Assembly (NCBI GenBank): GCA_030063045.1
Contig: JAQSEB010000097.1
Coordinates: 248,001-312,000 of the forward strand
Direction: 5' to 3'
From: Pratylenchus scribneri
Lineage: Eukaryota > Nematoda > Chromadorea > Rhabditida > Pratylenchidae
Length of the DNA stretch: 64,000 nt
Shown: piece after piece, positions 61,114 to 64,000 of the stretch
Position numbering within the stretch: position 1 is the stretch's first letter
Layout of the letters: each line of letters starts with the position of its first letter
Position numbers and translations under genes: made by a program
The notes under the pieces: model-generated
Seen by the model: the letters and a program-made list of their open reading frames with translations, nothing else
What the model was told of the DNA's origin: nothing
The model's database searches: none

Positions 61114-62579
61114 TTATTCGAACAATTGCAAATGTTCTTTTGCCAGCATTTCCCATCCATTTGATTCCTTTACCTTATTTTGGTATGATTAATTTTCAAT
61201 ATTATTTTTATTGGATCATTCTACCTTTATCCCATGCATCTTGATATATTCAATTGCCTTTGTTTTGAGATATTCAGCAGAATTGCAACTGGCTAATACC
61301 AACAATTCACAAGCATTCCCCTTTTCCAAGGATTCAACCAAATGACTTTCACAAAGCATCTAAAAAAAATAAATTTAAAAATAAATCGTTTTTTGCCTTT
61401 AATCGTTCAAGTTCAAATTTGTCGGCAGCTGCCAATAAATCCTTTGCCATTTCCTTCATTTTTGGTGCTTCTCCGCTGTAACTAAAATTTAAAAAAAATT
61501 TTAATTTAATAATTGTTTAAATCGAACATAAATCGAAACAATTGCTCAAGTACTTCTGATTTGATTTTGTCAATTTTGAGAATGTTGCTATCAACTTCAT
61601 CGACCAACTGATTTTTGAACATTACAGCAAATACGGAGGATCGACCAGCCAAAATGCATTTGTGAACCTAAAAAATATGTAATTTAAATAAAATCACTGG
61701 TTGGATTTATTGTTTTTTTAAATGAAAAATTAAAATTTTTAATCATATTTTTTCTACCATGAATTCTTTTCCATCGTCGGCCTTTATGAGGCAATCCGTA
61801 TATTGATTTTTCTCAAACAAATTTCCTATATCCTTCACCATTCGACATGCAGGTATTTTGAATTTTTCTTTGTCTTCATCGTCAATAATCTATGAATTAA
61901 AAGATATATTTATATTATAAATTATGAATCTGAATTAATTTACCTTTTCCGATCGAACGTGAACTTCACAAACAATTGTGAGCAAATCATTTGGGCAATT
62001 TGTTTCATTTAAAATCAAATCACGTTGGATAAATTTACGAAAACCCCAACCAGTTCCATTTTTGGTGAATTTATTATATTGAGTAACTTGAATATAAATA
62101 AATTAAAAAATATTATTTTAAAATCAAATTAACCATTTTTCGCTCGGTATAATCCTTTTGCCCGAATACAAAATTCTGCTTTTGCCGATATTTGAGATGA
62201 AGCAATAGCAGAATCGATAAGAAATATATAAATGGCAACATGATCCTTTGCTTCGTTTTGCCCTTTCGGATAAATTTTTAATTGCCATTTCAATTGATTA
62301 CCGGATGGAGAAAATGAACTGAAATCAAATTTAATATTTAAATTAAATTATATACATTTTACCTGAATTCTCCGGATTTAAAAAATTCCTCTGTCTCTTC
62401 TTCGCGAGCAGAAAAATTTTCAATCTTAAAAATTTATTATTTCAAATATATAAAAAGCAAGCTTACAGTCCAGATGAATTTTTTCCTGATTAAAATAAAT
62501 ATTTAAAATAATAAATTTAATTTATTTACTTAGTTATCTTCATTGGACTATGGTGAATGTTGGAATTTTTATTTCCCAT
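61114..62579 (-). CDS. MATH-BTB protein, copy 2, intact
   Basis: Same architecture as the copy at 53565-55034: MATH, then BTB with a C-terminal helical tail. Here the donor after the KEFM codons is present (ATG|GTAGAA) and joins in phase to VHKCILAGRSSVF, the expected BTB continuation. The GC-AG intron (AAAG|GC) before MLCESHLVESLEKEN is conserved in both copies. The C-terminus is two residues shorter (HLQLFE stop). Likely a Cullin-3 adaptor; the substrate cannot be inferred. Confidence 0.8.
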
Positions 62580-62880
62580 AATAATTGATGAAAATAAGTA
62601 ATAAATTTGCTTTTTAGGTAAATCTATTTAGGCAAAAAATGCATTATTTAAATGTATGAAGAGTAGGAAGTTAACCGGCGGGAGTCGGTCAAAGAAAGCT
62701 AAGGAAATCGATGGTTTTGTGAACCAATAGGTAAGCGTCCTCTTTCAGCGGATAGACTAGCGCTCTCACACCCAACCGCCGGCGGGCCTCCCAGTTTAAC
62801 CGTTAGAGAAAGGGATAATGATATGTACAAATGATGAAGAAAGGGTAGAGGAGAGGCACAAATTCCCAAATAGCGGATAA

Positions 62881-63149
62881 CCACCGGTTCACTGTCCAAT
62901 GTCCACCTCTGCTGCTGGTCACTCTGAGGATAGGTGGAGGAAAAAGGGGGGAATGAGGGTAATGGGTAACGATAATGACTAACGAGGAGAGCCGACGTAA
63001 ACCAGAGAAATCGTTGGTGAGATTTCTCTAACCAGAGAAATCGTTGGTGAGATTTCTCTAACCAGAGAAATCGTTGGTGAGATTTCTCTGGAAAAATGGA
63101 AAATGGAAAAAGGGACCGTCGCTCAAATTCCCTCAATCGTTTAGGTGTT
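62881..63149. repeat. Terminal segment of copy 2, inverted relative to copy 1
   Basis: Reads ATAACCACCGGTTCACTGTC ... CTCAATCGTTTAGGTG. It is longer than its counterpart at 55336-55518 because of extra bases and three tandem 30-bp units. Confidence 0.85.
63001..63090. repeat. 30-bp tandem triplication
   Basis: Three consecutive ACCAGAGAAATCGTTGGTGA units, each 30 bp and itself an imperfect palindrome (AGAGAAATC ... GATTTCTCT). The copy 1 counterpart has a single unit. Confidence 0.9.
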
Positions 63150-63235
63150 GGGTGCCAAAATGCCAATGCCGAATGACCTTCAAAAGCACTACTCTACGAA
63201 ACCACCGAATAGTGTAAAAATCACGAAACACCGAA

Positions 63236-63520
63236 AATTTGAGCTTGTGGATAATTTTTTTATATCAATATATCCAATCGACGCGCCTCGATGAGCTGAT
63301 CACAAATATGCTATTGGTTTTGCACAAAACACAAAAATAAAAAAAATTATAGCCATAAAAGTTGTCAAATTTGTGACTTGCCTGACTAAAATAGGCATAT
63401 CTTTTTTATTTTTGAGTTTTGTGCAAAACCAATAGCATATTCGTGATCAGCTCATCGATAGGCGTCGATTGGTATATCGATCCAAAAAAATTTATCCGCA
63501 AGCTCAAGTTTTCGTGACAC
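63236..63520. repeat. Foldback element, CCAATCGACGCGCC type
   Basis: AATTTGAGCTTGTGGATAAT pairs with TTATCCGCAAGCTCAAG, and ATGAGCTGATCACAAATATG pairs with CATATTCGTGATCAGCTCAT. Belongs to the same broad family as 2136-2472 and 11340-11690. Confidence 0.8.
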
Positions 63521-64000
63521 TTTCTCCTTTTCGGTGTTTCGTGATTTCGGGGTTTCGTTATAACGCGCCTTCAAATATTCCCGAAAGGAAGTAACGAAAA
63601 GAATTAAGAAAAAACAATTGAAGAGAAATCCCACAAGCCCATTCACTTTCTTTTCATTTCTACAGTAGAGAGCAAAAGTTTTGATGAAGCCCCTAGGCAA
63701 ACGGTCATTTTGTAAAATGAAGAGGAGAAGGGAATTTAGGGGTATCCTCGGAAATAAGAGGGAATATAATATTCAACCGTTTGGTGTTGACCTCCAAAGA
63801 TGACGGCGATGATGACAAAATTAAAACGAAAAACAACGAAAAGCCACTAGATATCCTCCTACTTTAAGTGATCAGTTAGTGATTAAGGAAATATACTTAA
63901 CAATGAAGAGGGTAGACATATCGAAGTGGAATAAACTTCAACCGATTTATATTTAACTTAAAGAACCATAGAGGCTGATTTTCAAATGGGGAAGGATGGA
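63521..64000. other. Downstream flank, nothing supportable
   Basis: The open frames here lack splice partners or known motifs. No gene was recognised before the window ends. Confidence 0.35.

Larger units (their letters stand above)
55525..63149. repeat. Tandem duplication, copy 2
   Basis: Head-to-tail repeat of 48020-55524, offset 7,505 bp over the first 2 kb. It differs by scattered substitutions, small indels, a different intron insertion in the SPRY gene (59970-60554), and an inverted, longer terminal segment with a triplicated 30-bp repeat. Confidence 0.93.

Noticed and set aside
62699..63166. 155-residue minus-strand frame with HQRFLWLEKS repeats
   Set aside because: Derived from the 30-bp triplication in the inverted junction segment; not open in copy 1 in the same form.

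Overview
The window looks like nuclear DNA of a nematode, most likely a tylenchid (plant-parasitic type); the genus cannot be fixed from sequence alone. The DNA is very AT-rich. Genes are cut into many short exons by mostly 40-60 nt introns ending in TTTCAG-like sites. The gene set (alpha-1,6-fucosyltransferase, BAR-PH-ArfGAP-ankyrin protein, MATH-BTB, SPRY, F-box-like and galectin-like proteins, FLYWCH-like fingers, small secreted proteins) is animal and typical of nematodes. Nothing prokaryotic was seen.

Layout. 0.8-7.3 kb (-): a fut-8 orthologue whose introns are full of foldback elements; one intron (4240-5050) is a transposon whose own terminal repeats supply both splice sites. 7.5-10.5 kb (-): a putative secreted protein. 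11.3-12.2 kb: a truncated gene duplicate. 12.19-16.44 kb: a satellite of about 158 units of 26/27 bp with higher-order structure. 16.7-18.9 kb (-): a protein with two duplicated FLYWCH-like modules. 19.0-24.2 kb: repeats, the better copy of the duplicated gene, a 60-bp tandem array, a large foldback and an hAT-type MITE with intact 8-bp target duplications. 24.8-25.9 kb (+): a small secreted Ala/Arg-rich protein. 26.2-31.7 kb (-): a PDZRN-like C-terminal gene. 33.0-33.4 kb (-): part of a membrane protein. 34.3-36.3 kb (+): a galectin-like tandem-repeat protein. 37.1-41.0 kb (+): exons of a secreted protein and a basic tail split by a 1.5-kb terminal-inverted-repeat element. 41.8-45.9 kb (+): a complete 20-exon ACAP/CNT-1-type ArfGAP. 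46.9-63.1 kb: a 7.5-kb tandem duplication carrying an F-box-like gene (5'-truncated in copy 2), a coiled-coil SPRY gene and a convergent MATH-BTB gene.

The most unusual features are the transposon acting as an intron in fut-8, the segment lying in opposite orientation at the two ends of the tandem duplication, the sharp boundary between an identical 2-kb tract and diverged flank within that duplication, recurrent GC-AG introns, and the Ala/Arg-rich secreted protein. All gene models are read by eye from splice signals, reading phase and family motifs. MATH-BTB and F-box-like proteins are both commonly substrate adaptors of cullin ubiquitin ligases, and SPRY domains bind partner proteins, so the duplicated block may be a small adaptor-type cluster; that is inference.
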